DNA of 64,000 nt from Streptomyces cyaneogriseus subsp. noncyanogenus (lineage in GTDB: Bacteria; Actinomycetota; Actinomycetes; Streptomycetales; Streptomycetaceae), in NCBI RefSeq assembly GCF_000931445.1, contig NZ_CP010849.1, forward strand, positions 3,286,001 to 3,350,000, in the 5' to 3' direction. A program made the translations under genes and the position numbers. Below, one piece after another: positions 20,634 to 33,195 of the stretch. Positions within the stretch are counted from its first letter, which is position 1. The number at the start of each line of letters is the position of its first letter. The notes below the pieces were generated by a model. It made no database searches and was not told where the DNA came from. It saw only the letters and a program-made list of their open reading frames with translations.

Positions 20634-21274
20634 CGTCCGCCCTCGTGGCCGCCGCCCTGCCGGCGCAGGTAGTCGCTGAGTTCGTCGAGTTCGGCGCGCA
20701 CCTGGTCGATGCGGGCCGGGGCGGGGGGCCGGGGCGGCGGGGCGGGGACGGGGGTGTGGGTGGCGGCGGGCGCCGGAGCGGGGGGCGGGGGCGGGACCGG
20801 GGCGTGCGGGGCGGGGGCGGATATCGGGGGGCCGGGCATCGGGGCCGGGGGCGCGGCGAGGTACGGGCCCGGCGGCTGCGGGTACCCGTACGCCGCCGCG
20901 GGCGCCGGGTGGGGGACGTAGGCGCCGTACCGGAGCTGATGGAAGTGGCGCACGTCCGCGGAGAGGTAGTAGGCGATCACGACCACCAGCGTGCCGAGCA
21001 GCAGGCCGAGGCCGGTCCAGCCGCCGGCGGTGTGGATCTCCTCGCCGGGCTCACTGCCCAGCAGGACGATGCTGACGATGTCGACCGCCAGCACGGCCAC
21101 GAACAGGCCCCAGTCGAGCGCCTTGCGAGTCACGATGGCCAGCCGCAGCAGCATGGTCCAGGTGAGGAACCCGAGGCTGAGGAGGGAGAGGGTCACGAAC
21201 AGCACGCGCAGGAAGACCAGCCACCCCGTCGGGGGCGGCTGCTTCACCGGCTGCGTGTAGCCGTGGCCGTGCAT
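20630..21274 (-). CDS. membrane protein coupled to the Ser/Thr kinase
   Basis: 214 residues from ATG 21274 (AGGAGC upstream). Four membrane helices lie in the first 120 residues (GWLVFLRVLFVTLSLLSLGF, then LDWGLFVAVLAVDIVSIVLL, LGLLLGTLVVVIAYYL). They are followed by a cytoplasmic tail almost wholly of Pro and Ala (about 125-190) and a short C-terminal helix (VRAELDELSDYLRRQ). No family was recognised. The 4-nt overlap with the kinase gene suggests that it anchors or is a substrate of the kinase; that is inference. Pro-rich tails often mediate docking. Confidence 0.75.
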   Translation of the reverse strand: MHGHGYTQPVKQPPPTGWLVFLRVLFVTLSLLSLGFLTWTMLLRLAIVTRKALDWGLFVAVLAVDIVSIVLLGSEPGEEIHTAGGWTGLGLLLGTLVVVIAYYLSADVRHFHQLRYGAYVPHPAPAAAYGYPQPPGPYLAAPPAPMPGPPISAPAPHAPVPPPPPAPAPAATHTPVPAPPPRPPAPARIDQVRAELDELSDYLRRQGGGHEGGR

Positions 21275-21457
21275 GGCTGCTCCTGATGCCTGAGGTGGGC
21301 GTGCGGGCGCGGCCGGTGCCGACGGCACCGGCCGGTCGCGCGAGGTCGCTTCGAGCGTATAGGCCGACACGGACAACCGGTCCCGGGTTGTACCGAACCG
21401 TTGTCGCGCTGGTCACGTCGCCACCGCCCGCCCGGGGTTGGCGGCACCGGGGCGCGA

Positions 21458-21520
21458 CCCGCGGGGCCGCCCGCGCGGCACCGCGGCGACGCCCGCGCGG
21501 CACCGGGGCGGCCCCGCGGG
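21458..21520 (-). terminator. hairpin downstream of the methylase-like gene
   Basis: CCCGCGGGGCCGCCC (21458-21472) and its exact complement (21506-21520) form a 15-bp stem around a 33-nt loop that carries a 12-bp direct repeat CGCGCGGCACCG. It starts 16 bp past the stop of the minus-strand methylase gene. Confidence 0.6.
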
Positions 21521-21535
21521 CGGCCCGGCGGTCCG

Positions 21536-23758
21536 TCAGCCGGGTGTCACCGAGCCGTCGGTGAGGCCGTCGTACATGCCCCGTACCAGCTGTTCCCCGA
21601 GGCGGCCCGCGTGCTTGAGCGCCCGTTCGAACTCGTCCAGGGCGCGGAACCGGGCGCCGTAGCGGCGCTGTTCGGCGAGCGGCAGCCGGGGCAGGTGCAG
21701 GCGGCGCACGTCGAGGCGGGTGGCGGTGGACGCGTAGCTGCTGGCCTGGCGGTTGTTGGCGGTGCCGCGCAGGAAGCCGGCGAGGAACCAGGCGTCGAGG
21801 GCGGCGGGGTCGGGGCGCAGCAGGACGAGGTTGCGGCCCAGCGCGGCGCCGCTCGCCGCCTCGTCGATCACGCGCGCCACCGCGCCGCCGCCGAGCACCG
21901 GCAGGACGACGTCACCGGGCTCGGTGAGCACCGCCTCCTCGTCGCTCTCGGGCAGGGTGCCGGAGGGGCCTGTTCCGGCGAGGACGTCGTGGTCGGTGAG
22001 GACCGGCACGCGCGCGTGGCCGCCGTTTCCGCCGGTGCGCAGCACCAGGGCGCCGCCGCGGGCGAGTTCGCCGACGGTGGTCAGCGGCCAGCGGGGCGCG
22101 GACCCGGCGGCCTCGGCCGGCGGCGGGGTCAGCTCGGCGGTCAGCCGCAGGGTCTCGCCGAGGCGCTCGCGCACCCCGGCGAGCTGCTCGGCGCCGCCGG
22201 CCGCCGCCGGGGGCGGCAGATGGCGGGCGGGGGCCAGGTCGACGTCGTCGTCGAGCAGCTCGATCACGGGCACGGAGCGGGCCAGGCCCGGCCGTTCGTC
22301 CAGGCGGCCGGCCCGGTCGTAGGCCCGCCAGGCGCCGAGCACCGCCTCCCGCACGCCCTGCCAGTCCGGGCCGCCGCGGCCCTCCCCGGCGAACCGGCCC
22401 GCGTCGGCGAGCAGCACCTCCGGGTGCGCGGCCGCCCTGCCCGGCCGGCGCAGCACCCACAGGTGGAGGGGGATGTTGTACGGCGGTGCCGCACCGGCCG
22501 GCAGGGCGACGACGGCGCGCAGCGCGCCCCGGCGCAGCAGGTCGGCGCGGATCCGGCGGCCGGAGCGGCGGGAGGCGGCGGCGGGGGGCATGAGCACGAC
22601 CGCCGTGCCGCCGTCCGCGAGGCGCGCCAGCGCGTGCTGCACCCAGGCCAGCTCGGACTCCGTGCGGGCCGGGAAGCCGTACTCCCAGCGGGGGTCGTAG
22701 GCGAGTTCGTCGTGCCCCCAGTTGCGCTCGTTGAAGGGCGGGTGGCACAGGACGGCGTCGGCGCGCAGGTGCGGGTGGGCGTCGGCGCGCAGGGTGTCGC
22801 CGGCGGCGGCGTGGACGGCGGCGCGGGTGTGCAGGGCGAGCCGGAGGGCGGTGAGCGCGGCGAGCTCGGGGGCGCCGTCCTGGGCGTACAGCTCCTGGCC
22901 GGACCGCTCGGGGCCGGGGGCGGCCGCGCAGAGCAGGGCACCGGCACCGCAGGCGGGGTCGAGGACGGTGCGGGCGGGGCCGGCGAGGCGGGACATCAGC
23001 TCGGCGAGGGCGGCGGGGGTGAGCGTGTACTGCCGGGGGTTGGCGTCCAGGTGCCGTCCCAGCAGGAACTCGAACGTCTGGCGGGCGCCCAGCTCGGCGG
23101 CCAGCTCGGCGGCGCCGCGCAGGAGGGGGGCGGAGGGGAGGAGTTCGGGGCCCACGGGGATGGAGAGGGCGGGGGCGGAGGGGGCGGGGTCCGCGGGGGT
23201 GGAGAGGGTGGGGCCGGCGGGGGTGGCGGGCGCGGAGGCGGGGTCGGCGGAGGCGGCGGGCGTGGGGGCGGCGGGCGCGGCAGGGGTGTGAACCGCGTCA
23301 GCCGTGGTTTCGGACCGCCGGCGGTTCACAGGGGCGGCGCGGGTCGCCGCCGAGCGCGGGACCGTCCCGAAGCGCGGTGTGAACACCTGCTCCAGCGCGC
23401 CCGGCAGCATCGCCGCGAGCCGCTCGTCGGAGCCCGCGCTCACCTCCAGCCAGACGGTGGGGCGGTCGTGGATCAGCAGCAGGACGCATCCGGCGTGGGT
23501 GAGCGCGGTGACCGGCCCCGCGGGATGGCCCGCGAGGTGCTGCCAGACCCGTTCGCGCAGCGGGACCTCGGCGAGTTTGCCGTGCCCGCGCAGCCATGCC
23601 TCCACGTCGGCCAGGGCGAAGGACGGGCTGGTCTCGGTGCCGCCGACCGGTTTGGGGAAGTCGGGGTGGCGGCGGCGCCAGTTGCTCACGGCCGCGCGGC
23701 CGACGCCGGCGAGCCGGGCGATCCCCGCCGCGGTCACTTCCGTCGCGTTGTCCTGCAT
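21536..23758 (-). CDS. HTH plus N6-adenine methylase-like protein
   Basis: 740 residues from ATG 23758, nine bases after GAGGAA. The N-terminus is a small helix-turn-helix (EVTAAGIARLAGVGRAAVSNW). Next come about 120 unassigned residues and an Ala/Pro/Thr-rich linker (about 150-210). The type I restriction M-subunit-like domain has SAM motif I DPACGAGAL from Asp267 and, in place of the catalytic (N/D/S)PP(Y/F), HPPF with His339. A C-terminal HsdS-like region (GDVVLPVLGGG, then LPRLPLAEQRRYGARF) resembles target-recognition parts. No restriction subunit is nearby. The replaced motif IV residue suggests that it binds DNA and SAM without ordinary methylation, perhaps as a regulator. Confidence 0.8.
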   Translation of the reverse strand: MQDNATEVTAAGIARLAGVGRAAVSNWRRRHPDFPKPVGGTETSPSFALADVEAWLRGHGKLAEVPLRERVWQHLAGHPAGPVTALTHAGCVLLLIHDRPTVWLEVSAGSDERLAAMLPGALEQVFTPRFGTVPRSAATRAAPVNRRRSETTADAVHTPAAPAAPTPAASADPASAPATPAGPTLSTPADPAPSAPALSIPVGPELLPSAPLLRGAAELAAELGARQTFEFLLGRHLDANPRQYTLTPAALAELMSRLAGPARTVLDPACGAGALLCAAAPGPERSGQELYAQDGAPELAALTALRLALHTRAAVHAAAGDTLRADAHPHLRADAVLCHPPFNERNWGHDELAYDPRWEYGFPARTESELAWVQHALARLADGGTAVVLMPPAAASRRSGRRIRADLLRRGALRAVVALPAGAAPPYNIPLHLWVLRRPGRAAAHPEVLLADAGRFAGEGRGGPDWQGVREAVLGAWRAYDRAGRLDERPGLARSVPVIELLDDDVDLAPARHLPPPAAAGGAEQLAGVRERLGETLRLTAELTPPPAEAAGSAPRWPLTTVGELARGGALVLRTGGNGGHARVPVLTDHDVLAGTGPSGTLPESDEEAVLTEPGDVVLPVLGGGAVARVIDEAASGAALGRNLVLLRPDPAALDAWFLAGFLRGTANNRQASSYASTATRLDVRRLHLPRLPLAEQRRYGARFRALDEFERALKHAGRLGEQLVRGMYDGLTDGSVTPG

Positions 23759-23947
23759 CCGCCCCACTTCCTCGTCCGTGCCCTGCCCTGCCCTGCGGTG
23801 CCCGGGCCGCGCCCGCGCCGCACCTGCCTGTGCGGTGCCCGCGCGTGCCGCTCACGTGGTCGTTTCCCCCGCCCGCGGGCGCCGTGGCGTCGAGCATACC
23901 GGCGTCTGAGTAAGCGAGGCGTTTACAGGCGTGTACACACTGAAGCA

Positions 23948-23973
23948 TGTGAACCGTGTTGACTCGATTCACA
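23948..23973. promoter_or_regulatory. inverted repeat in the divergent promoter region, candidate operator
   Basis: TGTGAA-N14-TTCACA lies between the divergent methylase-like gene and the duplicated-domain secreted protein. A GTGTACAC palindrome lies just upstream (about 23931-23938). The arms are a plausible operator, perhaps for the HTH of the methylase-like protein. Confidence 0.4.
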
Positions 23974-24049
23974 TAGCCTGCTCTTATTGACCCAGCGAAC
24001 GATCAACCGCCGGTCGGCGGCGGTTTCCGCATCGGGAGGGGACACAGCC

Positions 24050-24730
24050 ATGGGCATGAAGGGCAAGATCGCGCTGGGCGCCGTCGTGGGGATCGCCGTC
24101 ATCGGCGCCGTGTCGGCGAACGCGGGCGGCGGGGACGGCGGCGGCTCGGAGACCGGCAAGGGGGCGTCGGCTTCCGCGCAGGGAAAGTCCGGCGGAGAGA
24201 AGGACGCGGGCAAGGCGGCCGGCGAGAAGAAGGTCGCCTTCGAGGGGGACGGCGACTTCCAGGTCGGCACGGACGTCGAACCGGGCACCTATCGCACCAC
24301 CGGCAACGCCGACGGCATGTGCTACTGGGAGCGGGCCAAGGACGCCTCCGGCGAGCTGGACTCCCTGCTGGCCAACGACAACGTCAGCGGGACCGGCTAT
24401 GTCACGGTGAAGCCCACCGACAAGGTCTTCAAGTCGAGCGGCTGCGGCGACTGGGAGGCCGTCGACCCGCGGGCGAAGGGCTCCCCCGCCGCGACGATGG
24501 CCGGGGACGGCGGCATGTTCCGGGTGGGCGCCGACATCGCGCCGGGTACCTACAAGTCCACGGGCAACACCGACGACTCCTGCTACTGGGAGCGCGCCAA
24601 GGACGCCGAGCACTCGATCGACTCGATCATCGCCAACGACAACGTGTCCGGCACCGCGGTCGTCAGGATCAGCTCCTCGGACGCGTACTTCAAGACGAGC
24701 GGCTGCCAGGACTGGAAGAAGACCGGCTGA
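24050..24730 (+). CDS. secreted protein with a tandemly duplicated domain
   Basis: 226 residues from ATG 24050, nine bases after GGGAGGGG. A short cytoplasmic start and one hydrophobic segment (KIALGAVVGIAVIGAVSANA) act as signal peptide or anchor, followed by a Gly/Ser/Lys-rich spacer. Two copies of a roughly 65-residue module follow (about 85-152 and 160-225). Each has the pattern F-VG-D--PGTY--TGN, then CYWERAKDA, then S--ANDNVSG and a closing SGC-DW. Each module has two Cys that could pair. The modules share roughly 60 percent of residues by eye, so they arose by internal duplication. The role is unknown; such modules are common in actinobacterial extracellular proteins. Confidence 0.82.
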   Translation: MGMKGKIALGAVVGIAVIGAVSANAGGGDGGGSETGKGASASAQGKSGGEKDAGKAAGEKKVAFEGDGDFQVGTDVEPGTYRTTGNADGMCYWERAKDASGELDSLLANDNVSGTGYVTVKPTDKVFKSSGCGDWEAVDPRAKGSPAATMAGDGGMFRVGADIAPGTYKSTGNTDDSCYWERAKDAEHSIDSIIANDNVSGTAVVRISSSDAYFKTSGCQDWKKTG

Positions 24731-24811
24731 TCGGCTTCACACGGTCACCGGTACGGCGGGCCCCCTGCCGCCCGCCGTGCCGGTCCCGGCACCGGGGACC
24801 CGCCGGCGGGT

Positions 24812-25528
24812 TCAGTCCGCGTGGAACCGCCCGGGGGCCCGGGTCGGGTTGCCGCCCGTGGGGAGCGGCTGGTCCGGGCAGCGGGTGAGCACCCTCTTCA
24901 TGGCGGCCTTCTCGGCGGCGGTGACCCACAGCCCGTACTTCTTCTTCACCGCGACCTGGGCGGCGACGTACGGGCAGCGGTAGCTCTTGTCGGGCGGCAG
25001 CCAGGTCGCGGTGTCGCCGTCGCCCTTGGCACGGTTGGTGCTCGCGTCGACGGCCAGCAGGTTGAGCGGGTCGTTGGCCAGGGCGATCCGCTTGGCGGCG
25101 TCCCACTGCCCGGCACCCTTCTGCCACGCGTCGGACAGGGCGACGACGTGGTCGATGTCCACCCGGCTGCGCCCCCGGGTGAAGGCGATCCGGCGGCCGG
25201 TGTACGGGTCGGGCTCCAGCACCCCGGAGGCCACCTTGCAGCGGCCGTCGCTGAACTCCACGTCCTCCAGATCGCGTCGGAGGATGTCGTCACGGGTGTC
25301 ACACCGGTTGGCGTCGGTGTCGGCCCACGGTGTGCCGAACTTGTCACGGTCGTACCCGGTCCTGGGGGCGCGCCCCTTCACGGTGAGCGAGTCGACGGCC
25401 GCCAGGGCCGTCCCCGCCCGCGCGGTGCCCTCCGGTCCGCCGTCGCCCGTGGTCCCCTCCGTGCATCCGGCCACCGCCAGCAGCGCCACCGCCACGGCGG
25501 TCACCGCCCCACCCCTACGCCACCTCAC
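24812..25528 (-). CDS. HNH endonuclease family lipoprotein
   Basis: 238 residues from GTG 25528 (GGGAGGA six bases upstream). The lipobox VAGC places a lipidated Cys near residue 20. The domain at about 95-215 matches the GmrSD C-terminal/DUF1524 HNH group: VDIDHVVALSDAWQKGAGQW holds the metal-binding DH, and NDPLNLLAVDASTNRAKGD and TWLPPDKSYRCPYVA hold the other ligands. Streptomyces secrete several such nucleases, thought to digest extracellular DNA during growth or development. It is monocistronic, convergent with the duplicated-domain protein. Substrate preference is not visible. Confidence 0.87.
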   Translation of the reverse strand: MRWRRGGAVTAVAVALLAVAGCTEGTTGDGGPEGTARAGTALAAVDSLTVKGRAPRTGYDRDKFGTPWADTDANRCDTRDDILRRDLEDVEFSDGRCKVASGVLEPDPYTGRRIAFTRGRSRVDIDHVVALSDAWQKGAGQWDAAKRIALANDPLNLLAVDASTNRAKGDGDTATWLPPDKSYRCPYVAAQVAVKKKYGLWVTAAEKAAMKRVLTRCPDQPLPTGGNPTRAPGRFHAD

Positions 25529-25689
25529 GGTGCGTCCTCCCTCGCCTGCCCGCCGATCCGCGCCGTCCGGCACCGTCGCCTGCCGCAACGGTAACCGCCG
25601 AGAGGTCCAGACCACATCACCGCAAATCCGGCATTCCTTCACCATTCGGCGTATCGTCGGTGGTGGACCACCTCCGGAAGGAGTCGCGC

Positions 25690-25872
25690 ATGGGCATCTT
25701 CGACAAGCTGAAGAACAAGATGTCGCCGGACAAGACCAAGGGCATGTCCGACGCTGCGGAGAAGCAGGTCAACGAGAGGACCGGCCACAAGTACGAGGAT
25801 CAGGTCGACACCGCTCAGCAGAAGGCGGAGGAGCGGTTCGGCGTGGACCGCGACCGGCCCGACCGGCCATAG
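25690..25872 (+). CDS. MT0933-like antitoxin family protein
   Basis: 60 residues from ATG 25690 with AAGGAG nine bases upstream. The sequence MGIFDKLKNKMSPDKTKGMS, then AAEKQVNERTGHKYEDQVDTAQQ, is highly charged and helical, and matches the MT0933_antitox family named after a mycobacterial protein. The family label antitoxin comes from a proposed toxin-antitoxin pair in M. tuberculosis. Here no toxin gene is adjacent, so a solitary stress or cytoplasmic role is as likely. It ends before a strong bidirectional hairpin shared with mfd. Confidence 0.8.
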   Translation: MGIFDKLKNKMSPDKTKGMSDAAEKQVNERTGHKYEDQVDTAQQKAEERFGVDRDRPDRP

Positions 25873-25916
25873 GCCCGCAGACCCAAGCAGGTCACGCACC
25901 ACACCAAGCATCGAAG

Positions 25917-25961
25917 AACACCGGTCCGCCCGCACGACGACCGTGCGGGCGGACCGGTGTT
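25917..25961. terminator. strong bidirectional terminator
   Basis: A perfect 20-bp stem (25917-25936 with 25942-25961) and a 5-nt loop lie between the convergent small antitoxin-like gene and mfd. T-rich bases follow on both sides (TTCACG plus, TTCTTCG minus). Confidence 0.88.
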
Positions 25962-25983
25962 TCACGTGGAACCGGCGCCGCGC

Positions 25984-29517
<3,534 letters not shown>

Positions 29518-29744
29518 GAAGGGGTGCTTTCCGTCCGGGGGGTGGACAACACGACGGGCCCGACACGCGCCGCGGGCCGGGGGTGTCCAGCGTACGACTC
29601 CGCACCGGCGCGCGCCGGGCCTGTGGACAACGCCACCCCGCGCTCCGCCCGGGGCGGGAGGGGAGGGCGACCGTTCCCACCGTGCCGGACCGCCCGCGGT
29701 GGCCGGCCCTTGCCCCGCCCCGGCGACCGGGCGCCCCCGGAACG

Positions 29745-29786
29745 CACCGGCGCCGAGAAGCCCCCCGTGGCTTCTCGGCGCCGGTG
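29745..29786 (-). terminator. hairpin terminator after the second ABC operon
   Basis: An 18-bp perfect stem (29745-29762 with 29769-29786) and a 6-nt loop, 60 bp past the permease stop on the minus strand. Confidence 0.8.
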
Positions 29787-29796
29787 TTCCTCTCCG

Positions 29797-29835
29797 TTGC
29801 TCCTCTCCGTTGCTCCTCTCCGTTGTTCCTCTCCG
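29797..29835. repeat. 13-bp tandem repeat, three copies
   Basis: TTGCTCCTCTCCG occurs at 29797 and 29810 and as TTGTTCCTCTCCG at 29823, with a shortened copy before them. The pyrimidine-rich array sits between the permease stop codon and its hairpin, so it is transcribed as the 3' end of that mRNA. Confidence 0.8.
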
Positions 29836-29845
29836 TCCGAGCCGG

Positions 29846-32410
29846 TCACTCCGTCGCGATCGCGTTCAGGACGTTCATCCGGCCCGCCCGGAAGGCGGGG
29901 ATCAGTGCCGCGAACAGGCCCACGAACGCCGACCCGATGAACACGCCGATGATGGTCGGCCAGGGGATGTCGAGGACGTTCAGGCCCTCCAGGGCGAGCA
30001 GCTTCTGCGCGGTGGTGCCCCAGCCCATGCCCAGGCCCAGGCCCAGCAGGGCGCCGAAGAGGGCGATGACCACGGACTCCAGACGGATCATGCGGCGCAA
30101 CTGGCGTCGGGAGAGTCCGATCGCCCGCATCAGGCCGATCTCACGGGTCCGCTCCACCACCGACAGGGCCAGGGTGTTCACCACGCCCAGGACCGCCACG
30201 ATGATCGCCAGGGCGAGCAGGCCGTAGACCAGGTTCAGCAACTGGCCGATCTGGTCCTTCAGCTCCTGCTTGTAGTCGGTCTGGTCGCGGACCTGGTACT
30301 GCGGGTACGGGTCGAGCGCCTTCTTCAGCGCCGCGTACGCCTGCTCCTCCTGGCCGTCCCGGGCCTTGGCGAACAGGATCGTGTTCGGCGGGATCTTGTC
30401 GGCCGGGAGGTACTTCCGCATCGTCGTGATGCTGATGTAGCGGGCGCCCTGGTCGATGGCGGTGTCGTCGTCGGTGATGGCGGCGACCTTCAGCTTCGCG
30501 GTCTCGCCGCCCTCGAACGCGACGGTGAGGGTGTCGCCGACGCGCACGCCGTGCTCGGCGGCGTAGTCCGAGCCGACCGACATCGCGTCCGCGGCGTAGG
30601 CGTCCGCCAGGGAGCCGGCGGTCGTCGGGCGCCGCAGGTCCTCGGCGTAGGTCGGGTCGGCGGCCGTGACGCCGCTGTCGTCCTTCGCCCCGTCGGGGGA
30701 GGTCAGCGTGGCGTCGAGGGTCTTGTACCGGGTGACGTGCTCCAGGTGCGGGGTCTTCTGCATCGCCCGCTCGGCCTGCGGAACGATCCGCTGGCTGCCC
30801 TGGACGATGAAGTCCGCGCCGACCGACTTGTCGAGCTCGCCGGTGGCCGAGGCCACCATGGAGGAGCCGACCACCGACAGGCAGGCCACCAGCGCCAGGC
30901 CGATCATCAGGGCCGCGCCGGTGGCACCGGTGCGACGCGGGTTGCGCAGGGCGTTGCGCTCGGCCATGCGGCCCACCGGCCCGAAGGCCCGCAGCAGCAC
31001 CGCGCCGATCACCCGGACGACCGAGCCGGCCAGCAGCGGGCCGATGACGACGAAGCCGATCAGGGACAGCACCACGCCCGCGCCCAGCATCAGCGCGCCG
31101 TCCCCGGCCTTGTCGGCCGTGCCCGCCGTGTACAGGGCCAGGGCGCCCGCCCCGGTGAGGACCAGTCCGACGGCGGCGCGGATCCGGCCGGCCTTGCCGT
31201 CGGCCGGCGTACCGGCGTCGCGCAGGGCGGCCATCGGGGAGATCTTCCCGGCGCGGCGGGCCGGCAGATAGGCGGCCAGGACGGTGACCACGACGCCCAG
31301 GATCACGCCGGCCACCGGCGTGGTGGCCTTCACGGTGAGGTCGTCGGTGGACAGGTTCATCCCCGCGGCCGACATCACCTCCATCAGGCCGATGGCGATG
31401 CCGACCCCGGCCGCGACGCCGAGGACCGAGCCCACGACGCCGAGGAGCAGCGCCTCCACCAGCACCGAGCGGTTGACCTGGCGGCGGGAGGAGCCGATGG
31501 CCCGCATCAGGCCGATCTCGCGGGTGCGCTGGGCGACCAGCATCGAGAAGGTGTTGATGATCAGGAAGATGCCGACGAGGAACGCGATCCCGGCGAAGCC
31601 GAGCATGGCGTACTTGATGACGTCCAGGAACTCGCCGACCTCTTTGCGGTTCTCGTCGGCGGTCTCCGCGGCCGTCTGGATCTTGTAGGTGCCGCCCAGG
31701 GCCCGCGTGACGTTCTCCTTGACCTGCGCGTCGGAGACGCCGGCCGCGGCGGTGACGAGGATGTGGGTGTACCGGCCGGTTCCGCCGAGCAGTTCGCGCT
31801 GGGCGGTGGCCGTGTCGAAGTAGACGATGGCCGCGCCCGGGTTGGTCACCTGGAAGGCGGCGATACCGACGATCCGCGCCCTGATGTCGCCGCTCTGCGC
31901 GATGGTGCGCAGCTCGTCACCGAGGTTCAGGCCGTGCTTGTCGGCGGTGTCGGCGTCGACCATCACCTCGGTCGGGCCGCGCGGGGCGTGCCCGGAGGTG
32001 ATCTCCATCGACTTCAGTTCGTTCTTCGTCCAGTTGCCGGCGATCGTCGGAGCGCCGTTGCTGGCCCCCACGTTGTCGTTGCGGCTGTCGACCACGGTGA
32101 CGTTGGTCGCGCTGACGCCGCCCTCCGCGGACTTCACGCCCTCGGCGGCACGGGCCCGCTCCAGCACGGAGGCGGGAAGGGACTGCGGGACACCGCTCTG
32201 CGGCGTCTCCCCGTCCTTCGCGTCCTTCGGGGTGACGGTCACGTCGGAGGAGGTGGAGGCGAAGAGCTTGTCGAACGTCGTGTTCATGGTGTCGGTGAAC
32301 ACCAGGGTGCCGCTGACGAACGCCACCGACAGCAGCACCGCCACCGCCGACAGCGCCATGCGGCCCTTGTGCGCGAGGAAGTTGCGCAGCGAGGTCTTCA
32401 GCACGGTCAT
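29846..32410 (-). CDS. FtsX/MacB-family ABC transporter permease
   Basis: 854 residues, paralogue of the permease at 1880-4408 with the same duplicated layout. It has an N-terminal anchor MTVLKTSLRNFLAHKGRMAL, an extracellular domain, FtsX module 1 with AIGSSRRQV, a mid-protein anchor (RNPRRTGATGAALMIGLALV), a second extracellular domain, and C-terminal FtsX module 2 with AIGLSRRQL. Its ATG overlaps the stop of the ATPase gene as ATGA, so the two are translationally coupled, unlike the spaced first pair. It is a membrane exporter or mechanotransmission complex; the substrate is unknown. Confidence 0.9.
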   Translation of the reverse strand: MTVLKTSLRNFLAHKGRMALSAVAVLLSVAFVSGTLVFTDTMNTTFDKLFASTSSDVTVTPKDAKDGETPQSGVPQSLPASVLERARAAEGVKSAEGGVSATNVTVVDSRNDNVGASNGAPTIAGNWTKNELKSMEITSGHAPRGPTEVMVDADTADKHGLNLGDELRTIAQSGDIRARIVGIAAFQVTNPGAAIVYFDTATAQRELLGGTGRYTHILVTAAAGVSDAQVKENVTRALGGTYKIQTAAETADENRKEVGEFLDVIKYAMLGFAGIAFLVGIFLIINTFSMLVAQRTREIGLMRAIGSSRRQVNRSVLVEALLLGVVGSVLGVAAGVGIAIGLMEVMSAAGMNLSTDDLTVKATTPVAGVILGVVVTVLAAYLPARRAGKISPMAALRDAGTPADGKAGRIRAAVGLVLTGAGALALYTAGTADKAGDGALMLGAGVVLSLIGFVVIGPLLAGSVVRVIGAVLLRAFGPVGRMAERNALRNPRRTGATGAALMIGLALVACLSVVGSSMVASATGELDKSVGADFIVQGSQRIVPQAERAMQKTPHLEHVTRYKTLDATLTSPDGAKDDSGVTAADPTYAEDLRRPTTAGSLADAYAADAMSVGSDYAAEHGVRVGDTLTVAFEGGETAKLKVAAITDDDTAIDQGARYISITTMRKYLPADKIPPNTILFAKARDGQEEQAYAALKKALDPYPQYQVRDQTDYKQELKDQIGQLLNLVYGLLALAIIVAVLGVVNTLALSVVERTREIGLMRAIGLSRRQLRRMIRLESVVIALFGALLGLGLGMGWGTTAQKLLALEGLNVLDIPWPTIIGVFIGSAFVGLFAALIPAFRAGRMNVLNAIATE

Positions 32411-33195
32411 GACGTCCGCCCCCGGGCGTCGAAGTCCTTCATGCGGTCCAGGACCTGCTCGGCGGTGGGCTGGTACATCTCGTCGACGATGCGGCCGTCG
32501 GCGAGGTACAGCACCCGGTCCGCGTAGGAGGCGGCCACCGGGTCATGGGTGACCATCACGATGGTCTGGCCGAGTTCGTCGACCGACCGGCGCAGGAAGC
32601 CCAGCACCTCGGCGCCCGCGCGGGAGTCGAGGTTGCCGGTGGGCTCGTCACCGAAGATGATCTCGGGCCGGGCGGCGAGCGCCCGCGCCACGGCGACGCG
32701 CTGCTGCTGGCCGCCGGAGAGCTGGGTCGGCCGGTGCTTGAGCCGCCCGGCGAGCCCCACGGTGTCCACGACCCGGGCGAGCCACTCCCGGTCCGGCTTG
32801 CGGCCCGCGATGTCCATGGGCAGCGTGATGTTCTCGAGCGCGTTCAGCGTCGGCAGCAGGTTGAACGCCTGGAAGATGAACCCGATCCGGTCCCGGCGCA
32901 GTTGCGTGAGCTTCTTGTCCTTCAGGCCGGTGATCTCGGTCTCGTCCAGGTGTATGTGCCCGCTGGTGACGGTGTCGAGGCCGGCCAGGCAGTGCATCAG
33001 CGTGGACTTGCCGGACCCCGAGGGGCCCATGATCGCGGTGAACTGGCCGCGGGCGATGTCCACGTCCACGTGGTCGAGGGCGACGACCCGGGTCTCCCCC
33101 GCCCCGTAGGCCTTCACGACCTGCCGCGCCCGCGCGGCAACGGCCGTACGCCCTCCAGTGCTTCCGTGCCTGGGAATGGTCACGGCCGATGTCAT
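32407..33195 (-). CDS. ABC transporter ATP-binding protein, MacB/LolD type
   Basis: 262 residues from ATG 33195, nine bases after AGGAG. The longer in-frame upstream ATG has no ribosome site and would add repeat-rich non-coding sequence. Walker A GPSGSGKS, signature LSGGQQQR, Walker B EIIFGDEP and the switch His in MVTHDP are all present. It differs from the ATPase at 1023-1820 mainly at the N-terminus and after the signature, so the two operons probably arose by duplication. It is the first gene of a two-gene operon with the downstream permease. An imperfect repeat array lies in its upstream region. Confidence 0.9.
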   Translation of the reverse strand: MTSAVTIPRHGSTGGRTAVAARARQVVKAYGAGETRVVALDHVDVDIARGQFTAIMGPSGSGKSTLMHCLAGLDTVTSGHIHLDETEITGLKDKKLTQLRRDRIGFIFQAFNLLPTLNALENITLPMDIAGRKPDREWLARVVDTVGLAGRLKHRPTQLSGGQQQRVAVARALAARPEIIFGDEPTGNLDSRAGAEVLGFLRRSVDELGQTIVMVTHDPVAASYADRVLYLADGRIVDEMYQPTAEQVLDRMKDFDARGRTS

